From Impatiens glandulifera (taxonomy: Eukaryota; Streptophyta; Magnoliopsida; Ericales; Balsaminaceae): a stretch of 64,000 bases of DNA. The number at the start of each line of letters is the position of its first letter. The stretch's first letter is position 1. Of this stretch, positions 25,489-37,177 are shown one piece after another. The DNA lies in assembly GCF_907164915.1 (NCBI RefSeq), contig NC_061867.1, positions 22,677,202 to 22,741,201 of the forward strand, in the 5' to 3' direction. Under the pieces are notes generated by a model that saw only the letters and a list, made by a program, of their open reading frames with translations, had not been told where the DNA came from and did no database searches. The position numbers and the translations under genes were made by a program.

Positions 25489-26404
25489 TTGATGGCTCAG
25501 ATGAAATAATAAATTGTGGGCACGAATGTTTGGATTTTGGGGTCGAACATTGGAATTTTGAGGAGAGGAAGTGAAAATTTGGGGACGAATATATGAATCT
25601 TGAGAAGAATTATTTTCTATTTATTTTCAGATTTCAAGTAGAAACAATTTTGAAAGAGAATATGAGATGAAATTAGATAATGTGTGAGCATCTATTTATA
25701 GATTTTATCTAAATAAAAAAAACCTGATCATATGTATAAAAAAACTGTAATAAAACGGTAATATTTTCAATTGATGAAAGAAACGGTCATTTTTTTCAAA
25801 TAAAAGAGATCCACATTTTATCAATTAAAAAAATTTAAAAAGCAACAATTTTACATTTTTAATCAAAAAGTAAACAACATGTCAGGTGGGGACCACTTTT
25901 TGGCTTGCTTTTCTTCATTTGTACCGATAGTAAATATTTGCTCCTCTCATTTCTCTCTCCACAATTATACCCATACTCCCATTCATGTACTCATGTACAA
26001 TTTGTCTCCACATCAGATTTTCACCCACCGATGGGGATGCTTTAAAGGTGAAACTAAAAATTATAAAAACACACTAGTTTGAATTTCATTGAAATTTTAT
26101 TTCTAATTTAGGGTAGGTCCAGGTTCATACTACTCTTATTTTCAAGATGGTGTTGGTCCAGATACATTGCCCGACAAGACTACAAGATCTCCAAGGTAAA
26201 TAAGAAATCTTATCTGTATAACGTAGATGATTTTGATATCTGTTTAATATTTGATAGGGTTTATCTCTATTTAGGGTTTAAATATAGAAAAGTATATAGT
26301 GTTTAGGGTTTAACGTAGAAACATTTTTGATATCCATATATCGGTTGCATATTGTGTCATATATTGGCTGCATATTGTGTCCCGAAAGGTTTATTATCTG
26401 CATA

Positions 26405-26650
26405 TTGTCCCGAAACCATCCTCTCGGGATGAGAAACCATCATTTCTTGAAAGGGTGGTTTCGGGACCTGAAATAGGTGGTTTCGGGACCTGAAATAGGT
26501 GGTTTCAGGACCCGAAATGGTGGTTTTGGGACATAATATGATGCTTTTGGAACCCGCAAGGGTGATTTCGAGACACAATATGATGGTTTCATGACTCGAA
26601 AGGGTGGCTTCTCGTCCTGAAAGACTGGTTTCAGGACAAGAAATGGTTCA
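26405..26650 (+). repeat. minisatellite block A (about 20-24 bp units)
   Basis: About ten copies of GGTGGTTTCGGGACCTGAAA and variants, upstream of the ULP-like gene. Many units are near-palindromic (TTTCGGGACCCGAAA). Confidence 0.85.
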
Positions 26651-27769
26651 TTTATTTGATTATCTGCTTCATGGTTCATTTATTTGTTTATCTGCTTCAT
26701 GGTTTTTAAATGTTTATATGCTTCATGATTTTTTTTAAAGCAAATAAACGTAAAAGGAATACCGCCCAAGAAACCAAAGCAACCCCCCCCAACTTATTTT
26801 TAACGAGGACCTCATCTTTTGGCCTTTTCAATCTTCTTCAACTGTTGTCTAATGAACAAAAAGAGGCTGTGAAGTCAATAGGCTTTGACTCTCTTCTATC
26901 ACTATTGCTTTCAAAATGCCGCGGCACAATCTCTCGTTATCTCGTCAAACAATTTGAACCTAGTAAATGTGCATTCATCCACAGAGTGACGAGGAGGTAA
27001 AAATCGAAGAAGAGGATATTTGAATCGTATTGGGTCTCCCTAGAGGGGAGCTAGACATTGTAGAATACAAGCATAACGAAACCGATGACAAGTTGAAGGC
27101 CTTTAGGACTCGATGGGGTAACCCTATTAATGACGCTCCTATAGTGACCGATATGCCAATGAAAATAATGGAGAACAAAGCAGCTGACAACAATTTCAAG
27201 ATAGACTTCGTATTATTTGTTGTCAGTTGTTTTCTCTAGTGTGATCACTTGGGTCAACTAACCATGTATATCTCAAAACTTACATATATGTATGGTATAT
27301 GCATTGTTAATAATATCTCAAATATGTTTTTTTTCACTTGCAGGTTTAGAATTCTGAAATCTATTTAAGATGTTCATAATATCAAAAAGTTTAATTGTTG
27401 CAAATTTGTACTTGAAGGATTAGTTCAATCATGCGAAAAATGGAAGGCGCATGAAAAACGACATTTTCAAGGACCACAGACGTTCCTTATTGTAAGTTAT
27501 CACTAATTTATTTCCGTGGTTGCAAATATAAATAGTTTTAACATATGTATATTTTCAACTATGCTACGTGTATAGGGTTAGCAACCCTGAAGTGGGTCTA
27601 GGAGTTGATGATCGTCGATTTTCTATACTATCATGTTGGAATGACACGAAGTTGAAGCTTATGTTGGATTCGGAGTCGGAAAATGGAGGATTCGGACGTG
27701 GAAGCGATGTTGAACGCATTCCACTACCACCTCTTCAGAACGAGGAGGCAGATAAGGATGAGGGGGAGA

Positions 27770-27985
27770 ACAAGCAAGAAGATAGGGCAAATAGGGATGG
27801 GGGAGAACAAGGAGGCATATATGACAGATAGGGATGGGTGGGAGAACAAGGAGGTAAATAGGGATGGGGGAGAACGAGGATGCAGATAGGGGGTGCCTGA
27901 GCCTCAGAAGGCAGCGCCTAAGAAGGCAACACTTAAGAATGCAACACCTCTAAATGCAGCACCTATGAACGCAACACCTTTGAAC
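27770..27985 (+). repeat. short tandem repeats in the ULP-like linker
   Basis: Three copies of GGGATGGGGGAGAACAAGGA-like sequence (27775-27880), then an 18-bp GCAACACCT..AATG repeat (27905-27985). A further 17-bp GGGTACCCGAAGTG repeat lies at 28196-28255. Confidence 0.75.
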
Positions 27986-28524
27986 GAATTGTCTTTTAAC
28001 CGAAATTTGGTTTACAATTCTAGATGTACATAGATGATTCACAAAGCCACACAAAATTTGGAAAATTTAAGTGCTGGCTGGGACACATCGCCATTGTATG
28101 ACAACGCGATCCATATCTTATACAAAGCCATGGACAATGATAAACGTTTTAGGGATGCCATGCACAAATACTTTAAAGATCGAACACCCGATGTGGTGGT
28201 ACCCAAAGTGGGGGTACCCGGAGTGGGGTACCCGAAGTGGGGGTACCCGAAGTGGAAAATCGTTTACAAATGGTAGTTAGTGCTATAAAAAGACCAAAAG
28301 TGGTGTCTAAACAAAAAGTCCGGAAAAATCCCCTACGGAATGTAAAAATTCCGGCACGCCTTCAATCTCCATATATGACGAAGAACAAGCTAAAAAATCA
28401 AACTTACTTTCACATTGTCCAAGTAGATTCCTGAGATGAAATCATTTTGGGGTTCATTTTTGCAAATGAAGATGATGATAACACGAGGTAATTAATGATG
28501 TTTATATTTCTTAGTTAGTTTAAT

Positions 28525-28795
28525 GATGGTTTCGGGTCCTGAAATGGTGGTTTCGGGACCCGAAATAGATGTTTTTCGTCCCGAAATGAATGTTTCTCTT
28601 CTTGAAAGGGTGGTTTCGGAACCCGAAAGGGTGATTTAAAGTCCCGAAAGGGTGGTTTTGAGTCCCAAAATGGATGGTTTCGAGTCTTGAAAGGGTGGTT
28701 TCTGGTCCTAAAATGGATGGTTTCTGGTCCTAAAATGGATGGTTTCTAGTCCTAAAATGGATGGTTTCTTGTCCCCAAAAGGTGGTTTATGTGTT
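28525..28795 (+). repeat. minisatellite block B
   Basis: About twelve copies of the block A unit (GGTGGTTTCGGGACCCGAAA and GATGGTTTCTGGTCCTAAAA), in the same orientation as block A, inside the ULP-like gene and probably in an intron. Confidence 0.85.
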
Positions 28796-29934
28796 TTCTT
28801 CATTATGTGATTTTTAGGAAGGAAGTGATGTATGAAACTGAGCATACCAAGATCAACATAGGGAATTTCCTGTCAATGAAAAATGGATGCCAAGTTGAAA
28901 CTGGTATTATTGATGCATGAGCACACATTACGTGTAATCATAGTAAACTAACTTACTAGGGGAAATTTGTTTTTTGACAATTGTTACTGTAAGTCACTAT
29001 ATCTTTCTTTTTTTCATGTTTAAACCAATGGTCTAATTGTGATGTTAATTGTATTTGCAGGTTTTTTTTATAGAGATTCACAAACTTTTAATGAACAAGT
29101 TATTGAAGAAATGAGACAATTCGAAATAACACCCGAAGAACTGAAAAATGTTGATCGCGTAAGTCCAATATTTTAATATCTTCTGAATCTTGCTCATATA
29201 TATAATATTTTAATATGACTTTGCAGATCTTTTTCCCAATTTTATATGAAAATACTATTATGTTGTTTGCATCAATAAGAAAAAGAGAGTAATATAAATC
29301 ATTGACAACCTCCCACTGCCTAAAAAAATGGCATGGGAAGATAAATATGTCACAATTCAGAAACTGATAAGTTGAACGTGTTTATATGTTGAAGTGTTTT
29401 CAAATCTATGTTTATTAGCTTCATTGGTAAAACAGATAGAAACCTTCGTGGAGTTCTTCAAAACTATCGACCTGAACATCGCAACCAAAATTGCTAAATT
29501 CTCGTTCAAAGTTTTGAAATTAGCTTGGCAGGACAATTCAAATACAATAGATTGCATAATATACTGTATGAGACATATTCAAACTTATTTGGGTGATGCA
29601 AAGTGAGATTGTGGTATAACCATAACAAATGTAAGTTACATATTTCACATTTTGATTGTTTTATGATTCTTTAATAGCTACTGAATTTTATTTTTTTTGT
29701 AGGCAAGTAGATTTCTTGAAGTTTTACGAGTGAAATTTTGTGCAACCATCGTTAGGTCAACTTTAAACAAAAATTTGAACAATATTTTTAAGAGATATTT
29801 AGAAATTATAAAAGTAGATTCTCCTGAAACGTATGAGTTGTATTTATATAAGTAGCACATTGTGGTATTTTATAGTCTTCAATTCTGTTCGATTTTTTTG
29901 TTTTCAATTCTTTTTGATTTTGTGACAAAATGTT

Positions 29935-30145
29935 CATTTCGCGACAAGAAACTACCCTTTCGGGACAAGAAACCACCCTTTCGGGACAAGAAACCACCCT
30001 TCCGGGACGAGAAATGACCATTTCAGGATAAGAAACCACCCTTTTAGGACAAGAAACCATCCATTTCGAGACGAGAAACGACCCTTTTGGGATAAGAAAC
30101 CATCCATTTCGGGTCCTAAAACCACCCTTTCGGGACAAGAAATTC
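29935..30145 (-). repeat. minisatellite block C, inverted
   Basis: About ten copies of CCACCCTTTCGGGACAAGAA, the reverse complement of the block A type, between the 3' ends of the two MULE genes. Confidence 0.85.
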
Positions 30146-30305
30146 AAAGTTACAAAGTTATTTTAAAGAAATTCAAAGTTACAACATGATCATATAATTA
30201 CTATATTCGATGAATGTTATCCCCACACGCATTATCTTCGACATATATTTGAGAGGACAAAAGTGATGTGAAAGAAAATTGAGTCGATAATGGATCATTC
30301 CATTG

Positions 30306-32420
30306 TTATTGTTGTGTTGAATCCAACACTACTGATGTTGTGGCCGTATTTCCCTTCATTTTTGATCTCGACGACTTCTTGAGGATTTTCTCAATTAAAG
30401 ATTGTTTCCTCTTTGTTGGTGGTCGTCCTCGACTTCTAACTTTGTTAGGAGAGTGTATCAAAATGAATGTAGCTGGAGATGGAGATGGAGATACTTCTGT
30501 GCTTTTGTCTTTAGAAGATTTTGTCTTTAGATGCTTCTGTGCTTCCATGATTAAGTGACATAAACAGTTTCATCAAGCCTTTTATGTCGTTCATCAAAAA
30601 AAAAACAATTGTCTTCAGATTTTACTCAAACTTGTTGAACCTTTTGCATCAATCGAGTTAGACTATTATGACGTTTTTTTCTTCCACAGACATATCTGGA
30701 TTATAAATGTTGGTGATAGTTTGATACCCACGCTTAATATCTTTACGCCACCGGTCCATTATATAACACATTGGTACCTCATTCACCCTCATTTTCTTCA
30801 ACACAACCATGATATGCCTACACAAAATACCTCTGAATTCAAACAATTGACATTGACATTGACATTTAACATTGCAGTCCATTTCGGTATAATGCACTTT
30901 GTAAGAAACATCTCTTACATGTTCTCCATTAATTCCCAAAATGATTTCCTAAACTCTAAATATACAACTTGTCCATTCCTCTTCAATGACTGAGATGTCG
31001 CACAACATCAACCATCTAACTTCTTCTTGAACCAACCTAAATATATCTGGAGTGTAGAAGGTTTGGTACTGCCTTTCAAAGACAAATTCACTAACAGTTG
31101 GTATCAAAGAATTAAACGATTGAAAATCCAATTTCTTTTCTCTCTCGATATTTCTCAACAGAGCCCTATTATATTGCTCGATGAATTGTTTGAGGGATGT
31201 TTTGGATTGCATGTAGTCATTAAAGAAGGCGTTCATACTTTAACTCTGTTGAGATGTTGACATCCCGACCCAAAATTGTCCTTTCACATAAATATGTATC
31301 CATTTAGATCTTTCCAAAAATAAAGATTTCAACCTGACATTATCTTCCAGCTAATAATCTTCTATTAGTCTAATCCAGTCCTATTCGCATTGTTGAATAT
31401 TTATGGAGTTGTATACTATGTTTTTCAGCCTCTTCTTTATTAGATAGCCTTTTCTTTATTAAATGGTATTCAGTATGCCTTCCAAGTTTTATAGAAAGTT
31501 TCTTCATTATATGCCACAAACAAAATCGATGATGAGTTTTAGGAAATACCTTCTCAATTGCAATCGCCATGGATCGACATTGGTCTGTGATTATGGAATT
31601 TGGAGGACGATCATCCATACATTCCAACCATGTTCTAAACAACAAAGTGAAAGAATTTGAATCTTCACTTGACAATAAGCCACATCCAAGTAAAATGGAT
31701 TGACCATAATGATTAACCTCGACAAACGGAGCGAACGACATGTCATAGCGATTTGTCAAATAGGTTGTATCGAAAGAGATAACATTATGAAAATCTTCAA
31801 AGGCAGCTCTGCACCTACCATCTGCCCAAAACACGTTTTTAATTTGGGATTCCTCATCCAAATCAATAAGGTAAAAAAAGTTTGAGTTCCTGATTTGCAT
31901 TCTTAAAAAATAATTAGTGAGTGCTTTAGCATCCCCACTCCTTAACTTCAACCTTCGTGCTTGTGTAACGTAATTTCTACATGTTCTCTCATCGAAAGAC
32001 ATATTTTCATACCCTCCAGCTTCCACTACAAGGTATTGAAATGTTTTGGCCACAATTATTCCAGCTTCATCCTTTGTATCCAATCTTCTCTTTACATTTC
32101 CGTCTATTACTTTGTAGGATCTAACATTGTGTATCCTCTTAGGGTTTAATGTATGGTTGTGCTCAAGACAAATACTTGTTATCACATATTCCCCTTCATT
32201 CCGAACAACAACATTATCTTTGCTTTACAATCTGTCTTCGTTATTGGTTTAGGCTGATGAAACTTATTTTTGGCATTCGATTCTTTCATAAAACTCTTAG
32301 CACAACCAATGTTAAAGTATTTCCTCTTACCACTTACATTTTTGCTCCTTAACTTGGTAATACCGAATTTAGTTAAGTGGGCATATGATGTGTAGAATTC
32401 AAAAAGAATGTCACTACAAA
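30306..32420 (-). pseudogene. MULE transposase of the FAR1/FRS type, degenerate
   Basis: In order on minus: a FAR1 DNA-binding part (about 32400-32190: FYTSYAHLTKFGITKLRSK, KTDCKAKI, LEHNHTLNP); the MULE DDE domain (32080-31430: VISFDTTYL with the first Asp, NSIITDQCRSMA with the second, HHRFCLWHIMKKL); then MNAFFNDYMQSKTSLKQF (31236); a SWIM zinc finger (about 30870-30790: CQCQLFEFRGILCRH); and the basic tail RSRGRPPTKRKQS (about 30435). Breaks: a frameshift near 32215, a stop at 31370-31372 with a frame change before 31250, and a stop at 30949-30951. A possible first exon (ETSTTEVSNFNN) lies at about 32800-32710, beyond minisatellite block D. FRS genes of the host derive from such transposases, but here the transposon context argues against a host gene. 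Confidence 0.8.
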
Positions 32421-32444
32421 ATATAAGTGTAACCGTAAGAAATA

Positions 32445-32670
32445 TGTCCCGAAACCACCCTTTTTAGTCTCGAAACCACCCTTTCAGGTCCTTAAACCAC
32501 CCTTTTGGGTCTTGAAACTACCCATTTTGGGTCCCAAAACCACATATTTCGGGTCCTGAAACGACCCTTTTGGGTTCCAAAACCAATATTTTTGGTCTAG
32601 AAACAACCCTTTAGGCCCCGATACCATTCTTTTAGATCCCGAAATGATGGTTTCGGGACATTTCGAGACA
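32445..32670 (-). repeat. minisatellite block D, inverted
   Basis: About nine copies of CCACCCTTTTGGGTCCTGAA-like units in the orientation of block C, between the FAR1-domain exon and the putative first exon of the transposase. Confidence 0.85.
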
Positions 32671-32877
32671 TTGAAATGTACATTTTTTATACCAACAATT
32701 GGGTACCTTTCAGGTTCAACAGGGGGGATTTGTTCAGGTTCAGTGCTTCATCTATTGTGTTGTTAAAGTTCGATACTTCAGTAGTGCTGGTTTCCTGAAA
32801 ATTCAAACAGTTCGTCATTATACAAAAACGAAGCACTAATGCAGTTGAATAACGAACTGAAATAAATCCATAAACCC

Positions 32878-32950
32878 TAAATAACTAGATCTGTAAAAAC
32901 TAAATAACTAGATCTGCAAAAACTAAAAACTAAATAACTAGATACTGTAA
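32878..32950. repeat. 23-bp tandem repeat, three copies
   Basis: AAACTAAATAACTAGATCTG is repeated, the last copy degenerate, near the right edge of the MULE. Confidence 0.8.
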
Positions 32951-33099
32951 AAATAATACCATGGGGTTTCGGCGGAGAAGTTTCAGAGAGAGAAATAAAT
33001 GAAGCCGGAGAAGTTTCAGAGAGAAATAAATGAAGACGGAAATAAATAAAGCCGGATTCGTGTATATATTTTTTAATTTTTTTTTCTGTCTCTCTCTCC

Positions 33100-34422
33100 T
33101 ACCCACGTTGCAAGACCACGTAGGATTCGTGGATTGCTTTCGCTAACATTTCGTTGAGTTTATCATTTCTCTAAACAAATATCTTAATAATTTAAATAAT
33201 ATATATTCAATTATTTTTTTCAAACCATACGCGAAATAGAATTAAATTACCATTCTAATGTTTTTTCATACATCAAAATTCAATTGTAATTTAATACTAA
33301 TATAATTTCAATTTTTTTTATATGTGATATCATGATTGAAACTCACTTATTATGTACCAATTGATCAGTCCAACTGAAATAAAAAAAAGAAGGTAACCAT
33401 TTTTTAATATCAACTCTCGTGGTTTTATTATCAAAACATAGATTTTTGTAATTTTTTAAATTAAGAAGCCTACCTAATTTCATTTTAATTTAAGTTGTTT
33501 GAAGTAATTTTTTTATTTAATATAATTTATTCTCGTAACTCTAATTTAAATTGAGAATTTACTTAAAATTGTTATTAATTTGTAAACTGGTATAATTAAT
33601 AGTTTATTTTAAATGTAAAAATTTATTTTAAAAATATATTATATATAATTAATTTAAGAAATAATAATAAATAAATGACACTACTAAAATCATAAATACA
33701 AAATCAATAAAATAAGTTAATTTACTTGAATAAACAATATATACATATTATAAATACAAATTCATTTTATGAGGTAAAATCGAAATAATTTATAAACTTG
33801 TAAATTTATACCATCGTAAATTTTAAATCAGTTTAACTAGATTAAGAGTTTATATATCATTTACACACTCTTTAGCCTATTTTAAAATAGTCAAATTGTC
33901 AAATTAATCTATTAGAATCAAATTAATATTTTAAATGTCCTTAGTTACAACTTTTATTTTAATTTAGTAATTTAATACTATTAGATAAGTGTAGTTAAAA
34001 GCCTTCATTAACATTTTAGATGCAATTCAATAAGAATAAAATATAAAAAATGTGTTTTATATAATCTCACTAAATAGTGTAAATCAACCGTAGTGATTTC
34101 TAAGATGACTGAAAACGCTTTAAACAAAAATGAAAATCGTTTCTACGTTAAAAAAATATGAATTATATGCATAAATGTTAACTAATATTTTATCTGAATT
34201 ATTTTTACTTAGTTAAATTATATCTAAATTATTAAAAATTATTATTTTTTCAATACTAATATCATCATAATAAAAAATTTTAAATTATTAAAATAAAAAT
34301 GATTTTATTTTCATTTAGTAGAAAGTATAAGATAAAATTAGATGAAAATAAATTTAGGTGATAAAATAATATGAAATTATTGAAAAAATGTGATTTTTTT
34401 GATAATTTTTTTAATTAGATTA

Positions 34423-34453
<31 letters not shown>

Positions 34454-35534
34454 TAATAAAACATGATTATTTTAATATTGACAAAATGAAAAATAAGTTA
34501 TCTAGTGCATTAGTTCCGTGTGGACTCCACCGACCAATCAAGTAGAAATATTCCGATCTTTTCACATTGTCGCATGATATTAAAAATGTCAGTAGATATC
34601 TTATATAAAATGAACATAAATTTTATGTATATTTTCAATAAAATATAATAAAATATATGTTATTATAGTTAGGCCTTGTTTGATACGATAAAAACAAACT
34701 ATTATATAATTTCATCAATTGCTTATCAATTCAATTACTTAAAATATGTTTTCTTTATTATTATCTTTTTAAATTTACATTATTAGTAACCTTACTAATG
34801 ATCACATATCAGATTCAGTCAAATTTATTTTTTAAATAAATTTAACTTCAATGTTTATATTTAATTAAGACTCTATATCTATCCTTGTATGAATTAAATA
34901 TTGAATCAATTTAAATATCAAATAATTAATTAGTATTCTCTATCTTTTAAATAAATTTTAAAATAATTAGTTAAACAAAATTAGGTATAAGAATACTAAT
35001 ATAATAATAATTTAAACAAATATTATGATTAGAAAAAACATAAAATTAAAAATTGTGTGTAATTTTTAGTTGATAATAATATTTATTAATACCTCTTAAA
35101 TGTGGATCGAATTTATTATATTAATATTTTAATTAAATTTGTGTATCCGGCCCTATAGTCAATAATTTGATATTTTTTTCTTTAGATTGAGTCAGTATAA
35201 CCCATTAACGGTTTTATCGATTTAAATGTTTATTGTAATTAATCAAATAGAAAGAGTTCTAAGTAACTGATTATCTTAATATTCATCAAAACCATTTTAA
35301 AATGAAGTAATATTCTGTCTTAATTTTTAATGATATGCGTTTAAAATGAAATAATATTCTGTCTTAATTTTTAATGATACATGTTTAAAAGATTAAAGAT
35401 GAATAGTTTGATTTTAAATTTAAACGTTTTAAGTTAAAAGTTAAAGAAATGACAATAGTTAACACCGTTTTCAACTCAACAGCATACACAAACCCATTTT
35501 GGGTAACAGCATACACAAACCCATTTTGGGTTTA
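33100..35534. other. AT-rich gene-free stretch
   Basis: No coding signal on either strand. It has a (TA)n tract at 34420-34445, a 46-bp tandem duplication at about 35298-35390 (AATATTCTGTCTTAATTTTT) and a 27-bp tandem duplication at 35478-35531 (ACAGCATACACAAACCCATT). Confidence 0.55.
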
Positions 35535-35542
35535 GAAGTACC

Positions 35543-35832
35543 CAGGGACGAATCTATGTAAGGGCTCGAGTGGGCTGAAGTCCATCCCGAAAAAAAATAA
35601 AATAAAATATATTTATTTATTTATTTTTTTTTACGGTAGAAATATGATATTATTCTTAATTTCTTAAAAAAAAATTAATATAATTTATTGTTTTTTTTAT
35701 CTAATTATTAAAAAAATGATAAAATTTTACTTTTATATACTTGTTTTTTTTTTAAATTTTTTCGTTATTATTTTAAACCAATCATAAATTTTTTTCAAGC
35801 CCACCCAGTTCGAAATCCTGAATCCGTCCCTG
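35543..35832. mobile_element. hAT-type MITE (290 bp)
   Basis: The left end is CAGGGACGAATCTA and the right end, on the reverse strand, is CAGGGACGGATTCA. The flanks GAAGTACC (35535-35542) and AAAGCACC (35833-35840) match at 6 of 8 bases, as an aged 8-bp target duplication would. AGCCCAC / GTGGGCT words follow inside each end. It is non-coding. Confidence 0.75.
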
Positions 35833-35840
35833 AAAGCACC

Positions 35841-36600
35841 AACCCACCATTAAACTCATACGCATAATGTGTTTTTATCAATTCCTCTCTCCCCGAAAAC
35901 ACATATATAAGTTTCTACTATTCATCCATCAAAAATTAATTTTAAATATATTTCAGTCTTTAATGTGTTTTAATATTTAAAAACTGAGTTTAAAATTATA
36001 GTTTAAAATTATAGGTTTAATTTTATTTTTTATATAATTTATTTATATATTAATCTTGTTTATATAATTTATTTTTAGTAAGGTTTATTTAGTCGAATTA
36101 TAAATATATAATTAATTTTATTTTAATTTAATTTTAATTTTATTAAATGAATGAAAAAAAGATTAAAGTTAAATATGTAAAGTTGATAAATATATAAATA
36201 ATATAAAAAAAAAGTTAAAAAGTTAGTGTAAGAAAAAAAATTTTAAGAAATTTTTTTGAATTTAGAAATGAATTTTGGGTTGGTGAAGAATGACTGTTTA
36301 ATGTGATTTTTAATGTATTTTAAATTTAAAAATGAATTTGTTGGTTGAAAATGATGTAAACTATATTTATATGAAAACAAATAAAAATAAAATAAATTAT
36401 TAACTTTTGACATGGTCAAACAAGCAATCTATTACAAGTAAAAGAAAGTAAAAGAAAATTCAATGTAAAAGAGGAACTTTTTACCCACTTTTTATCTTTA
36501 CATTCATGGTTAAGGAAAGAGATGGGACCGGACGATTATCGGCAATGTTCACATTCAAGAAATTCAATTTGGGCATCAAACCCTCATTATCATCATCCCC
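35841..36600. other. AT-rich spacer upstream of the kinase gene
   Basis: No coding signal. The last 150 bases become less AT-biased and probably hold the promoter of the kinase gene, but no clear TATA box could be assigned. Confidence 0.45.
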
Positions 36601-36858
36601 TTTCTTTATTCAATTGTGACGGACACTGTAAAACTTACAAGAAGAAGAAGTAGTAGTAAGCCTTCTTATTTCTCTCTTTTGACTTTCTATATAGCCATCT
36701 TTCTTGATTAACGTTCTCAACTGCCTGCTCTCATTTACTAATATTATATTTTGCACTTGGATCTTCTCTCAATGCGCGCCAGATCGTTTGATTGAGTGAT
36801 TCTTGTATTCTCTGCGTTGTTTTCGTCATCTCCGATTCCTTCCAGCGAGATTTTCCAG

Positions 36859-37158
36859 GTGGGTTTATGCGATTCGTCAAACGTCTAATTAACTACTTTT
36901 TTTTTTGTTGAATTTGCTTCTGTCAGAAGTCAGTATTCAATTATTCATGCGAATCTGGAATCTGGGTATCTGTATTATAAGCTTTTACGCCAAAGTTCTA
37001 CTACAAAGTTACAAAATTTGACATTTATCTATCATATAATAAGCTCTAACTGTTGATTCATTTCTCTCTTTACTTGTGATTGCTTTTCTTATGTAAACTA
37101 GAGAGACATGATTTTGCTGATGCTTGGGTGAATTTTGTTTTTTCATTTGTTCCTGTAG
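36859..37158 (+). other. predicted 5' UTR intron of the diacylglycerol kinase gene
   Basis: CCAG|GTGGGT at 36858/36859 and TTCCTGTAG at 37158 frame a 300-bp intron that would join a leader of about 36620-36858 to the exon carrying the start codon. Inferred from splice signals only. Confidence 0.5.
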
Positions 37159-37177
37159 TGAATTAGATTTGGCCAAT

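Larger units (their letters stand above)
22434..26042 (-). mobile_element. PIF/Harbinger transposon, complete but decayed (3609 bp)
   Basis: The ends are GAGCATCTCCATC on the left and, on the reverse strand, AAGCATCCCCATC on the right; TAA duplications lie at 22431-22433 and 26043-26045. It contains the two genes expected of the superfamily, both on minus: the accessory Myb/SANT-like ORF1 (24439-25488) and a DDE transposase (22872-24173). Both carry in-frame stops, so it cannot move by itself. 24290-24450 has ACTACAACGAAATTTCAAAT-type repeats between the genes. Confidence 0.85.
26740..29857 (+). pseudogene. ULP1-like cysteine protease gene of the MULE, degenerate
   Basis: Exon-like pieces in order on plus: 26790-27020 (NEQKEAVKSIGFDSLLSL), 27008-27235 (VLGLPRGELDIVE, RTRWGN, FVLFVVSCFL), 27345-27490 (FRILKSI, KWKAHEKR, FQGPQTFLIV), 27575-27665 (RRFSILSCWNDTKLK), an acidic repeat-rich linker 27700-27980, and a C-terminal protease-like part 29090-29857 (WQDNSNTIDCIIYCMRHI, ASRFLEVLRVKFCATIV). 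The order fits plant ULP-like transposon proteins. The expected catalytic His region reads YENTIMLFA with no His, and the DCG of the active Cys has become DCI. Stops and frameshifts are frequent (for example the TGA inside EEDI*IVLG at about 27021). It is inactive. Confidence 0.7.
26120..32960. mobile_element. decayed MULE carrying ULP1-like and FAR1-like genes
   Basis: A ULP1-protease-like gene on plus and a FAR1/FRS-type MURA transposase on minus converge at about 29900-30300. This pairing is known from ULP-carrying MULEs (KAONASHI in Arabidopsis, CUMULE in melon). Both outer flanks contain TTTAGGGTTTA-like sequence in opposite orientation (26258-26290 and 32860-32890), possibly subterminal inverted repeats. 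The exact ends and a 9-bp target duplication were not identified, so borders are approximate. The left end could even lie beyond the Harbinger element. Confidence 0.65.

Noticed and set aside
26357..26679. Open frames through minisatellite block A (and 29806-30147 through block C)
   Set aside because: The unit length is often a multiple of three and stop-poor; the predicted peptides are translated repeats with no domain.
30306..32420. A host FAR1-RELATED SEQUENCE gene
   Set aside because: Frameshifts and stops, the adjacent ULP-like gene and the shared minisatellite place it in a transposon.
26405..32670. CRISPR-like array, because short repeats are regularly spaced
   Set aside because: The genome is a plant nuclear one, and the units are contiguous and degenerate without unique spacers.
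37124..37177. An upstream ATG extending the kinase N-terminus by 18 residues
   Set aside because: It lies before the acceptor at 37158, within the predicted leader intron, and the extra residues do not resemble the family.
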